Source: Lewinellaceae bacterium
GTDB lineage: Bacteria > Bacteroidota > Bacteroidia > Chitinophagales > Saprospiraceae
NCBI GenBank assembly: GCA_020636215.1
Contig: JACJYG010000007.1
Span: 310,001 to 374,000 of the forward strand
Length of the DNA stretch: 64,000 bases
Direction of reading: 5' to 3'
Positions 17,511-26,041 of the stretch are shown here, piece after piece. The notes below the pieces were generated by a model that was not told the DNA's origin, searched no databases, and saw only the letters and a list, made by a program, of their open reading frames with translations. Numbering within the stretch: position 1 is the first letter of the stretch; each line of letters opens with the position of its first letter. The translations under genes were made by a program, and so were the position numbers.

Positions 17511-19184
17511 CTACTCCAGCCCCAATTTCATCTTCTTCGGATACTTCACCGAGTATTGGAAATTCAGCTTCTCCGTCTGGCCGGCCTTCAATTGAAGTTC
17601 CCACTGCAGCTTGCCGGTATTCTTGTCTACCGTAGCACCTTTAGCCGAATCGAGGGCCACTTCGATCTCATCGGTGGTGGAAAGCGGATATTGGTCCTCA
17701 ATTACGATGGAGATGGGCTGCCGCTTGGTATTGCGCACCTCTATGGACCAGCCGATCGTTTTGGTTTGCTTTCCGCCGATTAACTGTTTGTCGGTGAATA
17801 ACTCCTTCCGGGTGCGCTGTACCACGACACCTTCATCCGGGCCAAGGGAAAAGCGCAAAGTATCGGCCGTGCTGTTGACGTTCAGTTGGCTTTTGCCAAG
17901 GTAAGTACCTTCGAAGAAGAGATTGGCCTCGCCGCTAAGCAATCGGTATTGCTCCCAGTCGGTCAGCAAAGCGGTAAGGAAAGCGCTACTGTTCAGCTTG
18001 GGAGCGCAATAGTATTCATAGCTGGCCGGCAAGCTTTCTTTACCGATCTGTACCACATATTCCTGTCCGTCGGAAGGAATATCGTAGGGCGCCTCGATTT
18101 GGAATTGGAAGGTGGTGGCCCGGTCGGCAACAGTAACGGATGGTGGCTGGACCCCGTAGCCGCTTACCACTACTTCCTGCAATTCATAGTCTTCTGCCTG
18201 GGGGCGGGCGCTTTTTTCCTTCATCATGTCAGCCCGGGCTATATTCGGGTAAGGCGCCAGCCACCAGGGGCTGATCACTGGTTGTATGCTTTGGCTCATG
18301 GGGCTGCCGGTAGAGAGGGTGAGCTGTATGTTGTCCCAATCCTCGCCGCTTTGTTGGATGACTTTGGCTTTGTAATCGAGTTGTACCGGTTGGCCTACAT
18401 TTTCCACCCGAAGGTCATAGAAAGGCGCCCATTGGGCCTGTTGGCAAAGGTAGCTGAGATGAAATGTGGCGGCGCCGGATCGCGGAGCATCCACTGCGAC
18501 CAGTACTTCACTGACCGCTTTGGTTTTCCGGTTGGCATGCAGTTGCTGCAATTGCTGCTGCAAGCGGTTGATCGTATCCTGAAGGCTTTGGGCTCTCAGT
18601 CCGATCTCCAGTTTTTCCAGCTTGATCTCCCGCAGGCGGCTGCGGAAATATTCAGCGGTGGCTTTAAGGGCCTCAATCGGCACGCCGTTCTGTTGCCCGC
18701 CAATCTGCTTGTTGGCCAGCAAGAGGCCTTCCTCTTCCTGGAAAACCTGCAGCATGGCCTGCTCCTGTTGCAGTTTCCGTCCAAACTGTTCTTTTTGCTT
18801 TTCCAGGGCCTCAATGTCCTGGCCGGATTTTGGCGCTTCCAGATAGTTCAACTGATGAGTAACTGACAAGATGGTGAAATCGCCCGTCGCATTGAATTGA
18901 ATACTTTGAGGATTGAGGCTGGCCGCCAATCCGCTGAACTGCAGAATGCTCCGGCCGGCCGGCACGGCGCCCTTCCCGCTTCGGTGCACTTCGGCGCCCT
19001 GGCGGAAAACAGTGGCGCGCTCTATTTTGGAGGAAACGGGCTGCTCCAGGGTTTGGGCGCCGGCCCAAACAACGAGCATTGTCAGGGAGGCGGTAATGCT
19101 GAATATTCTAAGCCGTATGGAATACCTGAAAAAAGGGCTTTCCCATGGGCGATGGCCCAAACGTGAGGTTTTCATCGATCTCAT
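17511..19184 (-). CDS. DUF4139 (MuiA-like) exported protein
   Basis: About 557 residues from the ATG at 19184. After an N-terminal export signal (IFSITASLTMLVVWAGAQ) comes the DUF4140 domain (KIERATVFRQGAEVHRSG), a long coiled coil (about residues 120-230) and the C-terminal DUF4139 beta domain (WAPFYDLRVENVGQPVQLDYKAKV, QSGEDWDNIQLTLSTG). A loop holds LQEVVVSGYG, the motif of TonB-dependent SusC proteins, a feature I recall from other Bacteroidota members. Bacterial relatives are called mucoidy inhibitor A; the molecular role is unknown. Longer in-frame starts exist but precede the signal peptide. Confidence 0.88.
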   Translation of the reverse strand: MRSMKTSRLGHRPWESPFFRYSIRLRIFSITASLTMLVVWAGAQTLEQPVSSKIERATVFRQGAEVHRSGKGAVPAGRSILQFSGLAASLNPQSIQFNATGDFTILSVTHQLNYLEAPKSGQDIEALEKQKEQFGRKLQQEQAMLQVFQEEEGLLLANKQIGGQQNGVPIEALKATAEYFRSRLREIKLEKLEIGLRAQSLQDTINRLQQQLQQLHANRKTKAVSEVLVAVDAPRSGAATFHLSYLCQQAQWAPFYDLRVENVGQPVQLDYKAKVIQQSGEDWDNIQLTLSTGSPMSQSIQPVISPWWLAPYPNIARADMMKEKSARPQAEDYELQEVVVSGYGVQPPSVTVADRATTFQFQIEAPYDIPSDGQEYVVQIGKESLPASYEYYCAPKLNSSAFLTALLTDWEQYRLLSGEANLFFEGTYLGKSQLNVNSTADTLRFSLGPDEGVVVQRTRKELFTDKQLIGGKQTKTIGWSIEVRNTKRQPISIVIEDQYPLSTTDEIEVALDSAKGATVDKNTGKLQWELQLKAGQTEKLNFQYSVKYPKKMKLGLE

Positions 19185-19491
19185 TGTGTTTTTTATTATA
19201 AGATGAAAAGGATACTGGAAATGCATAAAAGGAGAAAAAAAATATCTCGGGATTAAAGGTGAGAATATGGATAAATGGGAGGGCTCAAAATGGGCTCCCG
19301 CTCCAAGCATGCTCTTATTCCCATTCATTACCTTATCCGGGCACGGCCTCCGCAAACAGGTACTTAGCCATTCATTGCCTACAGACGTTCAGAAATGGAA
19401 CCGTATGCAGGCTTACCAATCACTCAGGTGGGTGAACCATTTAATAGTTAAACCCGCCTCTGGCTAGGGGAATGGGCAAACAAGCAGCAGA
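19185..19491. other. Intergenic region
   Basis: About 300 bases between divergent transcription units. No gene or named element seen. Confidence 0.4.
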
Positions 19492-19509
19492 ATGCTTAAT
19501 TTAGTGGCT

Positions 19510-20103
19510 ATGATCGCAAGATGGAATGCCAGGCATATTATCACGAGTTGTCTGCTGTTTTTTGGCCTTGCCGGAGCAGGGCAGCCCGATTTCCGCAACC
19601 CCATCGTGCTGAATGAAGACAATGGCCTACCATCCAACTACCTATCCGATGTGTTGGTGGACCAGCAAGGCTTTACCTGGGTGGGTTCGGGTAGAGGAGT
19701 ATGCCGCTTCGACCCCCTCCGGCAGGCATTTGAACGCTTTGGGCCAGGGTATGGCGTGCCAGTCAAAAACACGAACCAGCTTTACCTTCTGAAAAACGGG
19801 GAGATTGCAATTGGAGTGCGAAAGGTTTTTTGTACACTCCATCCCGACAAATTACGACTGAACGTGGATCCGCCGACGCCGTATTTGTCCCATTTTAAAG
19901 TGTTCGACCGCGAATTCGGTCAATTTCCTGGCGCCGGAGAAGTGCGCCTGAGTTACCGGCAAAATTTCTTTTCTTTCGAATTTTCAGCAATTGGCTACAA
20001 TCTCCCGCAACCGACGCGAGGAACTGTTGAAGCAGTTTTAAGGCATCTGCGCCTGCCTGCTTCAAGGGCGCTCGAAATATCCCACAGAATTTACACTTTC
20101 TAA
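19510..20103 (+). pseudogene. Remnant of a two-component propeller sensor gene
   Basis: The start encodes a signal peptide and one two-component propeller unit (LNEDNGLPSNYLSDVLVDQQGFTWVGSGRGVCRFDP). It then jumps to a short propeller scrap and the segment found just before the Y_Y_Y domain (PPTPYLSHFKVFDREF, LSYRQNFFSFEFSAIGY). The Y_Y_Y domain, membrane segment and kinase or LytTR part are missing. An intact gene would be about 3 kb; about 600 bp remain, in one frame. An internal deletion plus loss of the 3' end is the simplest explanation. An ATG at 19492 is an alternative start. Confidence 0.75.
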
Positions 20104-20397
20104 CGGCAACCGCGGCTTTGCAAGGCCGTAGCCAGCTAAGCATTGATGTAGCAAACTGATTAAATTTCCAAATTACTTCTTGAGGGAACTGACAAAAATC
20201 ATTCTTCAACCTGACAATAATCATACCCTGATGGCGTCGAGGCGGATAAGTTTGCTGTTGTTAATTTCCAAAGGGATTCCGGCAGAGTGAAAAGAAAGGG
20301 AAGGAAACGGCCGGTAAAAATAGATTTCAATTACTTAGGTTTTATAGTGCGTTATTTACGCATTGCCTTGCTGGAAAAATTAGTGTTATCGGTTTGC
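20104..20397. other. Region after the broken sensor gene
   Basis: No intact gene. It probably includes decayed sensor-gene sequence, but I cannot align it to a particular domain. Confidence 0.4.
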
Positions 20398-20434
20398 GGA
20401 TAGCGCTCCAATCGGAGCGCTATCCGTGTTTTTT
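20398..20434 (+). terminator. Intrinsic terminator
   Basis: A perfect 12-bp stem (ggatagcgctcc with ggagcgctatcc), 4-nt loop, then gtgttttttttt. The T-run orients it to the plus strand, i.e. it may be the original terminator of the broken sensor gene. It also sits just past the stop of the convergent regulator gene. Confidence 0.88.
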
Positions 20435-20435
20435 T

Positions 20436-21479
20436 TTAGGCATGCATATTTTCCAGCCTTTCGCGGTCGAGGATAAAGATCGCGCCATCTTTGATCTCGA
20501 TGTAGCCATCATCCTTAAATTCGGTGAGCATGCGGATGACGCTTTCTTTGGCAGTGCCTACGATGCGCGCCAGGTCGTCGCGCAGAATGCTTATGCTGCC
20601 ATCCTCCTGCTTTTCGCTGAGCAGCAGAATAGCGTCGGCTACGCGCCGGCGTACAGAATTGTAAGCCAGGTTGAGCAGTTGTTCTTCCTTTTCCGTAACG
20701 TTGTCGGCCAGCATCTTTATCATCTGGGAGGAGACGTCGCGGTTGGCGTTCATTAGCTTGGAGAAATCTTCCTTAGGGATCAGATTGACCTCCGTATCTT
20801 CCATAGCTGCCGCCGATTCGGTATACTTCGAATCCTTGATGAGGTCGATATAACCGAAGAAATCTCCCGGCTTGCTGATGTTGATAATGTATTCTTTGCC
20901 CTCCTCATTGGTCTTAAAAACTTTGACCTGCCCTTCTTTAACGAAGTAGAGGTAGCGGGGGTAGTCACCCTCTTCGAAGATCAGTTCGCGGCGCTTGAAG
21001 GATTTGGTCTTCCGTTCGTCGGAGAGCTTGCGCAGTTCTTCGTACCCTTTGGCCTTGTTGATGAAAGCGGTGAGCCCCAATTCAGTCCGGTCAAACTGCT
21101 TGCGCAATTGTTCGCTTTTGCGGAGGCGCGTCTCAATTACATCCAGCAGTTCATCCTTATAGAAAGGCTTGGTGATGTAGTCATCAGCACCGAGGTTCAT
21201 ACCGCGCCGGAAGTCGCTTTTTTCCGCCTTAGCGGTCAGGAAAATAAAGGGTACATTGGCGGTGCTGCTCTTTTTGCTGAGAATATTCAGAACGCCAAAA
21301 CCGTCGAGGTGTGGCATCATTACATCACAAAGAATAAGGTCGGGGGGGTTGGAGAGCGCCTTTTCAACTCCCTCTTTGCCATCTTCCGCGGAGGCCACTT
21401 CATAGCCGGACAACTCGAGGATCTCCTCCAGGTTTTCTCTGACCTCTCCGTTGTCTTCAATTACTAAAATCTTCTTCAT
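20436..21479 (-). CDS. Response regulator fused to CRP/FNR-type DNA-binding module
   Basis: A 347-residue cytosolic regulator. Residues 1-120 are a receiver domain with acidic pocket (IEDN), phosphorylatable D52 in LCDVMMP and KPF. Residues about 135-255 are a cNMP-binding barrel (IFEEGDYPRYLYFVKEGQVKVFK, KPGDFFGYIDL). Residues about 265-345 are a HTH_Crp domain with the recognition segment VGTAKESVIRMLTEF. Phosphorylation presumably controls DNA binding; the barrel lacks an obvious FeS Cys set. About 170 bp upstream on the same strand lies the PAS histidine kinase, a likely partner. Paired CRP-like palindromes before the kinase and usp genes are candidate targets. Confidence 0.92.
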   Translation of the reverse strand: MKKILVIEDNGEVRENLEEILELSGYEVASAEDGKEGVEKALSNPPDLILCDVMMPHLDGFGVLNILSKKSSTANVPFIFLTAKAEKSDFRRGMNLGADDYITKPFYKDELLDVIETRLRKSEQLRKQFDRTELGLTAFINKAKGYEELRKLSDERKTKSFKRRELIFEEGDYPRYLYFVKEGQVKVFKTNEEGKEYIINISKPGDFFGYIDLIKDSKYTESAAAMEDTEVNLIPKEDFSKLMNANRDVSSQMIKMLADNVTEKEEQLLNLAYNSVRRRVADAILLLSEKQEDGSISILRDDLARIVGTAKESVIRMLTEFKDDGYIEIKDGAIFILDRERLENMHA

Positions 21480-21651
21480 TTTTGCTTGGTTGTTATTGGT
21501 TTGTTCCCGGGTGAAAGGAATAAGGCATTAACTAAGCCCAACAAATATACTACTAAAGTCCAATTCTTGGAATCCTTGTGGAAGGTTGAGAAAGGATTAG
21601 AGCAGTTGGGAGAGAGTGATAAGGTAGGAGAGGGGGTTTGAAAGCTTGAGG

Positions 21652-23322
21652 TTACAGGCCTACTGACGGCGGCTTAAGCGGCAGGCTGAGGTAGAAAGAA
21701 GTCCCTTCGCCAAGGCGGCTTTCGAAGTGGATCTGGCCCTGCATAAGGTCGACATAGCGTTTAACGATATTCAGGCCCAGGCCGGTTCCCTGTATGTTTT
21801 CGGCGTTGTGGGCCCGGAAAAAGCGGGTGAAGAGATGTTGCTGTTCTTCCTCGGGAATGCCCATGCCCTGGTCGATGAAAGCAACTTTCAGGAAACCATC
21901 TTTCAACTCAGCTTTACAAAAGATAGGTTTTCCAGCTTCGGAATACTTGATGGAATTAGAGAGCAGGTTAAAGAAAATATTCTTGAGCATCTGTTTGTCC
22001 AGATAGAGCTGTATGCCTTCTTCCAGGCCTTCGAAATGCAGTTGTTGTCCCGGTTTGAGTAGGCTTTGAACCTCTTCCAGGACTGCCCGGCAGAAGTCTG
22101 CCAGGTTAAATTCCACGGGCTGGGCCTCGATCTTACCTTCTTCGAGGCGGCTCAGAGAGAGGAAGTCGTTGAGAATGCCCGTCAGGTTGGCTACAGAGGA
22201 TTTGATGCGCGTGGTATGCCGCAGGCGCTTGGCCTGCTGTTCTTCTTTGATATATGCTTCAATCAGGTCGGCGGAAGACAGGATGGTGCTGAGGGGCGTA
22301 CGGAACTCGTGAGAAGCCATGGACACAAAACGAGACTTCAATTCACTGAGTTCCTTTTCTTTTTCCAGGGCGATCTTGAGTTTGTATTCGTTGGCCCGAA
22401 TAGCCTGTTCGGCTGCCCGGCGTTCCCGGATCTCGAATTTCAGTTTTTTGTTCGTATCCAGCAATTGGTTGATAGCTTCGGCCAGCTCTTCGGTTCGGGC
22501 CTCTACCCTTTGTTCGAGTTCAGCATTGAGTTTAATGATGCGGTCTTCTGCTTCGCGCTGGGCCGTAATATCAATCCCTGAACTGATGGTGGCGCTAATA
22601 GTTCCATCCGGCCCATGTAATATAGCGTTGCGCCAGGCAATGAGGCGGAGGCCGCCGGATTTGGTCTGTATAAAATTTTCGTAGTAGTCGATAGTCCGGC
22701 CTTTCATCAGCATTTGGAAAATGCTGCGCATTTCCTCTCTATTGTCCCCCGGAATGGCCAGGTCAAACCAGTTTTGGCCAATGGCCTGTTGCTCATCCAG
22801 CCCGAGTATCTCACAGCCTTTGTGATTAAGCAATTGAATTTCCTCGTTTGGGCCAATGGCTACAATAATGGTATTGGCCACATCGAGGTATCTTTGAGCG
22901 CGTTCTTTTTCTTCTTTGAGCGCCTGCTCCACTCGTTTTTGACTACTCAGGTCATGGACAATACCCGTGAAGGTGCGACGGCCTTCAAGTGGAACTTCAC
23001 TGATGCTCAGCCGCATCGGAAAAAGTGTCCCGTCTTTTTTCTTGCCCATCACCTCCCGGCCGATTCCAATGATTTTTGCCTTGCCCGTGTGCAGGTATTG
23101 TTGAATATAACCATCGTGCTTTTCACTATGGGGGGAAGGCATGAGGATGTTGACACTTAACCCTTCCAGTTCTCCAGCTTTATAACCGAACAAACAAGCA
23201 GCAGCAGGATTGGCCAACTCTATTATGCCATCCTCCCCAATGGAAATGATGCCGTCGGTCGCTGTCTCAATAATGGCGTTTAGCCTTAATGCAGCTTCGG
23301 ATTTGTTCGTGTGCCCGGTCAC
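21652..23322 (-). CDS. PAS-PAS sensor histidine kinase
   Basis: About 556 residues from the GTG at 23322. Two PAS domains (IETATDGIISIGEDGIIELAN, then ANTIIVAIGPNEEIQLLNHKG) are followed by a coiled coil (RIIKLNAELEQRVEARTEELAEAIN), HisKA with the phospho-accepting His in SHEFRTPLS, and HATPase_c (NLLSNSIKYS, DQGMGIP, GTGLGLNIV). No membrane segment is predicted, so it is soluble. The frame runs on to an ATG at 23607, but that would overlap the divergent gene and the operator pair. The exact start is uncertain. Likely cognate regulator: the receiver-CRP protein. Confidence 0.87.
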   Translation of the reverse strand: MTGHTNKSEAALRLNAIIETATDGIISIGEDGIIELANPAAACLFGYKAGELEGLSVNILMPSPHSEKHDGYIQQYLHTGKAKIIGIGREVMGKKKDGTLFPMRLSISEVPLEGRRTFTGIVHDLSSQKRVEQALKEEKERAQRYLDVANTIIVAIGPNEEIQLLNHKGCEILGLDEQQAIGQNWFDLAIPGDNREEMRSIFQMLMKGRTIDYYENFIQTKSGGLRLIAWRNAILHGPDGTISATISSGIDITAQREAEDRIIKLNAELEQRVEARTEELAEAINQLLDTNKKLKFEIRERRAAEQAIRANEYKLKIALEKEKELSELKSRFVSMASHEFRTPLSTILSSADLIEAYIKEEQQAKRLRHTTRIKSSVANLTGILNDFLSLSRLEEGKIEAQPVEFNLADFCRAVLEEVQSLLKPGQQLHFEGLEEGIQLYLDKQMLKNIFFNLLSNSIKYSEAGKPIFCKAELKDGFLKVAFIDQGMGIPEEEQQHLFTRFFRAHNAENIQGTGLGLNIVKRYVDLMQGQIHFESRLGEGTSFYLSLPLKPPSVGL

Positions 23323-23393
23323 CTGATTGTAATGCTTTGTTCTCCTGGTATAAACGTTGCGGCAAAATAGCCAGATCCGGAAGTACCTGTTAA

Positions 23394-23428
23394 TGATCAA
23401 AGTCACAACAGTAAGGTGACAAAAATCA
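23394..23428. promoter_or_regulatory. Paired CRP/FNR-like operators, divergent promoter
   Basis: Two palindromes, TGATCAAAGTCA (23394-23405) and TGACAAAAATCA (23417-23428), centres 23 bp apart. They lie between the histidine kinase and the thioredoxin-like/usp pair. The same pattern TGAY-N4-RTCA occurs in pairs before each transcription unit of the stress island at 55.9-60.7 kb. Confidence 0.7.
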
Positions 23429-23524
23429 TCATCGGGATAGGCGAATTGAACGATTTTGTTAGGAAACTGCCGGAAGTGCCGGCTGATTTTCTTGGACTGA
23501 GAAAAGCTCCAAATGAGGAATACA

Positions 23525-23821
23525 ATGACGAAAGTAATTCGGCCGACTGTTTCGCCATACATCGAACTATTGGGGATCGGATCAGCAAAATACAGGCTAC
23601 TGAGCAATAATCTGAAGGAGGCCCTGAAGAGCCTTTCGTTGGAGGTGCCTGTATACGAAGTGACGGAGGTGGATGACCTGATGCAGTATGAGATCGCCGG
23701 AATACCAGCCCTGGCAGTAAACGGGCAGGTCTTGTTTCAACAAATAGTACCCAGTGCCGAAGACATTGCTATTGTGCTTAAAGTACTACTTGAATCCGGG
23801 GGGAAGGTAAAAAAACAGTAG
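23525..23821 (+). CDS. Thioredoxin-like small protein lacking active-site cysteines
   Basis: A 98-residue protein with the outline of the MTH895/thioredoxin_3 family: VSPYIELLGIGSAKYRLLSNNLKEAL, VTEVDDLMQYEIAGIPALAVNG, then VPSAEDI. In that family the first helix starts with GCxxC; here the place reads GIGSAKY, so both cysteines are gone while the cis-Pro region (AGIPALAVNG) is kept. It probably binds rather than reduces something. The ATG at 23525 has GAGGA 6-10 bases upstream; an ATG four codons earlier is possible. It precedes usp by 35 bp. Confidence 0.75.
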   Translation: MTKVIRPTVSPYIELLGIGSAKYRLLSNNLKEALKSLSLEVPVYEVTEVDDLMQYEIAGIPALAVNGQVLFQQIVPSAEDIAIVLKVLLESGGKVKKQ

Positions 23822-23856
23822 ATTCTCCAATCGCCCTAATTATATCCTTAAAGTTG

Positions 23857-24666
23857 ATGAAAAAGATCCTCTTCCCAACCGACTTTTCCTCTAACGCCGA
23901 AAATGCATTGGCGTATGCTATTGACTTTGCCAATAAATGCACCGGAAAGATCACGCTTTTACATACTTTCCGGCTGCACAGCTCCGCGGCTATGTTCCTT
24001 TCGGTTGAATCTATTATGGAACAGGATGCTATTAAACAAATGGCCAGCCTGATCCAACGGATGGAGCCCAAACTCCGGGAAGGCGCCAAAATAGACAGCA
24101 AGATCGTACGAGGAGACGCTGTCCCTGTCATCACCGATATGGCAGATAAGTCAGGCTTTGACCTCATCATCATGGGCACGCAGGGGGCTACAGGACTGAA
24201 GGAAGTCTTTTTTGGCAGTACCGCCAATGGTGTCCTTAAAAATTCGGAAACACCAGTACTGGCTATCCCCAACGGCTTCGCTTTCCGGCCTATAAGAAAG
24301 ATCGTTTTTGCCGTCGATGAAGCCGGAATTACTCACCCGGGGGTTACCTCTATGCTTGTGCAGATGGCAAAAATGTGCGGCGCTAAAATCTTCGTCTTCC
24401 ACCAGGGTTTGGGCAAAAACGATGATGGCATCGACCCCTCCGTCGATATTTACCTGGACGGCGCAAAGTATTCCTTCCACTACGAACTCGACGATGCCAG
24501 CATCAATGAAAGTATTAATAGTTTCGTAGCGGATTACGAAGCTGATATGCTTTGCATGGTGCGGCGGCAGCGCGGCTTTCTGGAGGAAGCCTTCCACGTA
24601 AGTGCTACCACCCGCGAAGTGTTCAACAGCCCGGTGCCTCTGCTGGTATTGCATGACGAGGGCTAG
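23857..24666 (+). CDS. Tandem universal stress protein (UspA family)
   Basis: A 269-residue protein of two Usp domains. The first begins KKILFPTDFSSNAENAL and has the ATP-binding pattern GTQGATGLKEVFFGST. The second (from about residue 145, RKIVFAVDEA) lacks this loop. Such tandem Usp proteins act in the cytosol in stress, low-oxygen or stationary-phase survival. The ATG is at 23857; a TTG one codon earlier is in frame. The gene follows the thioredoxin-like gene and shares its operator pair. Confidence 0.93.
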   Translation: MKKILFPTDFSSNAENALAYAIDFANKCTGKITLLHTFRLHSSAAMFLSVESIMEQDAIKQMASLIQRMEPKLREGAKIDSKIVRGDAVPVITDMADKSGFDLIIMGTQGATGLKEVFFGSTANGVLKNSETPVLAIPNGFAFRPIRKIVFAVDEAGITHPGVTSMLVQMAKMCGAKIFVFHQGLGKNDDGIDPSVDIYLDGAKYSFHYELDDASINESINSFVADYEADMLCMVRRQRGFLEEAFHVSATTREVFNSPVPLLVLHDEG

Positions 24667-24697
24667 CACGGAGTAGAATAGCCCCTCAACTATCCAG

Positions 24698-24734
24698 CCA
24701 TTTTTAACCGGCTCAAAAGAGACGGCCAGCCATT
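24698..24734. repeat. 37-bp dispersed repeat, copy 1
   Basis: It begins ccatttttaaccggctca and ends cagccatt. The copy at 29398-29434 differs at a few central bases and has identical spacing. This copy ends at the stop of the DUF3137 gene. Confidence 0.75.
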
Positions 24735-25719
24735 AATGTGTCTGGTCAAAATCCTCTGCGATCCGGAGCAGTAGGTTAATGTCCTCGAAAAATTCCCTTA
24801 CCAGCTCAAAGCTGAGGTTGGAGCGGAAGAGGTAGGGCTCCAGCAGGTCTTTGTCTTCCGTGACGGCAGCGTATATCTTGCGGTTGATGAATGACATGTA
24901 AATCTCCTTGCCGGTTTGGATTCGATACTGAACGATGGCGTCCTGCATGGGCTCCGAGAGGATGCCTTCCACGTGGGTGTCTTCTGTGGCATAGGTGAGG
25001 AATGCTTCCCGGAAGGCATCGTTGTTCACTTCATGATCCACGTTTTTCCCCGATTCCCAGGTGAAGTTTTTGATTGCCCGGGTAAGGTGCTGCCTGAAAC
25101 GGCGGGGCCAGATGATGACCCGCCCGTAGGTTTCTTCCGGAAAAGTGGCGTGCAGGAAAACACCATTAAAAACGTCGTTGAGCCGGTTGCGCACCGGCGA
25201 GAACTCTTTGACCGCCAGCTCACACATCTCAAAGTTCATCTCCCCGATACGCCCGTTAATAAAATCCTCCCCTTCGTAAAAAGGGGCGTCAGTGGCAAAG
25301 ATCTGGCTTTGGAGGAATTGCGCTTTATCGATTTTTCGCTTTGGAAAATATTCTAATGGATGATTTGGGTCGAAGTTCATGCCGTCATCAATGAAATCCA
25401 GGATGAGGTTCATGATGTTGGGCTTGAATGCCTGCCGGAATTCCTGGATGCGATACAGCAGATAGAAAATATAGCCCCCAATCGGGATCGCTAAAAACAA
25501 CGTAAGGACTGTGTTGTTAAAGTAAAAATCAACCAAAATAATGCCCGCGAGGATAATGCCCGAAAAAAGGAATAGCCGGAGCAGCCGCAACCGCCTTTGT
25601 TCCATTCGCATCAGCTCAGGATGGATGGTATGATTGTAGTAGATCCGAAACTGCTCCAGGCGCTTGACCTTGGAAGCTTCTCCGCCTTCTCGTGGCGCCG
25701 GCTTGTCAGGCATACGCAA
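24733..25719 (-). CDS. DUF3137 membrane protein
   Basis: A 328-residue protein with two hydrophobic segments at about 47-85 (LFLFSGIILAGIILVDFYF, LFLAIPIGGYIFYLLY) and a large cytoplasmic part. The DUF3137 pattern is clear: IDKAQFLQSQIF, FYEGEDFINGRIGEM, FNGVFLHATFP, and the C-terminal MSFINRKIYAAV. Function unknown in the family. An ATG two codons downstream is also possible. It appears to be a single gene. Confidence 0.85.
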   Translation of the reverse strand: MRMPDKPAPREGGEASKVKRLEQFRIYYNHTIHPELMRMEQRRLRLLRLFLFSGIILAGIILVDFYFNNTVLTLFLAIPIGGYIFYLLYRIQEFRQAFKPNIMNLILDFIDDGMNFDPNHPLEYFPKRKIDKAQFLQSQIFATDAPFYEGEDFINGRIGEMNFEMCELAVKEFSPVRNRLNDVFNGVFLHATFPEETYGRVIIWPRRFRQHLTRAIKNFTWESGKNVDHEVNNDAFREAFLTYATEDTHVEGILSEPMQDAIVQYRIQTGKEIYMSFINRKIYAAVTEDKDLLEPYLFRSNLSFELVREFFEDINLLLRIAEDFDQTH

Positions 25720-26041
25720 TCTGTGTAGTGATCAAAAAGCAAGCTCTAAAACAACGAAGCTGCTTTTTGAGTGTTATTTAATTTGCTGTTAAAAGTAAAA
25801 TGTAAACGGCAGATTGTAAAATTAACCTGGAATTCCAGATTTTTTGTGCTTTCTAAAAATGCCTGATCGGGCCTTTCATTATAACAAACCGGATATTTAT
25901 AGACGCCGGCACAACCCCAGAAGGCAGAGAATGGTCTTTGGAATGTTATTTGTTGCTCGATGCCTGCTTGTTTGACGATAACCGATAACCAATTAACCCC
26001 CTATTGTACAATTAACTGAAATTCCGTAATTTTGCAGCCTT
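25720..26041. promoter_or_regulatory. Intergenic region with bamD promoter
   Basis: No gene in 320 AT-rich bases. A Bacteroidota-type promoter fits before bamD: TTG at 26004-26006, 20 bases, then TAATTTTG at 26027-26034, eight bases before the ATG. So short a distance implies a very short leader. Confidence 0.55.

Noticed and set aside
18140..18190. TonB-dependent receptor fragment
   Set aside because: Only the short EVVVSGYG motif is present within a complete DUF4139 protein.
21652..23607. Histidine kinase starting at 23607
   Set aside because: The first 95 residues are not PAS-like, overlap the divergent gene and would place the operator pair inside the coding region.
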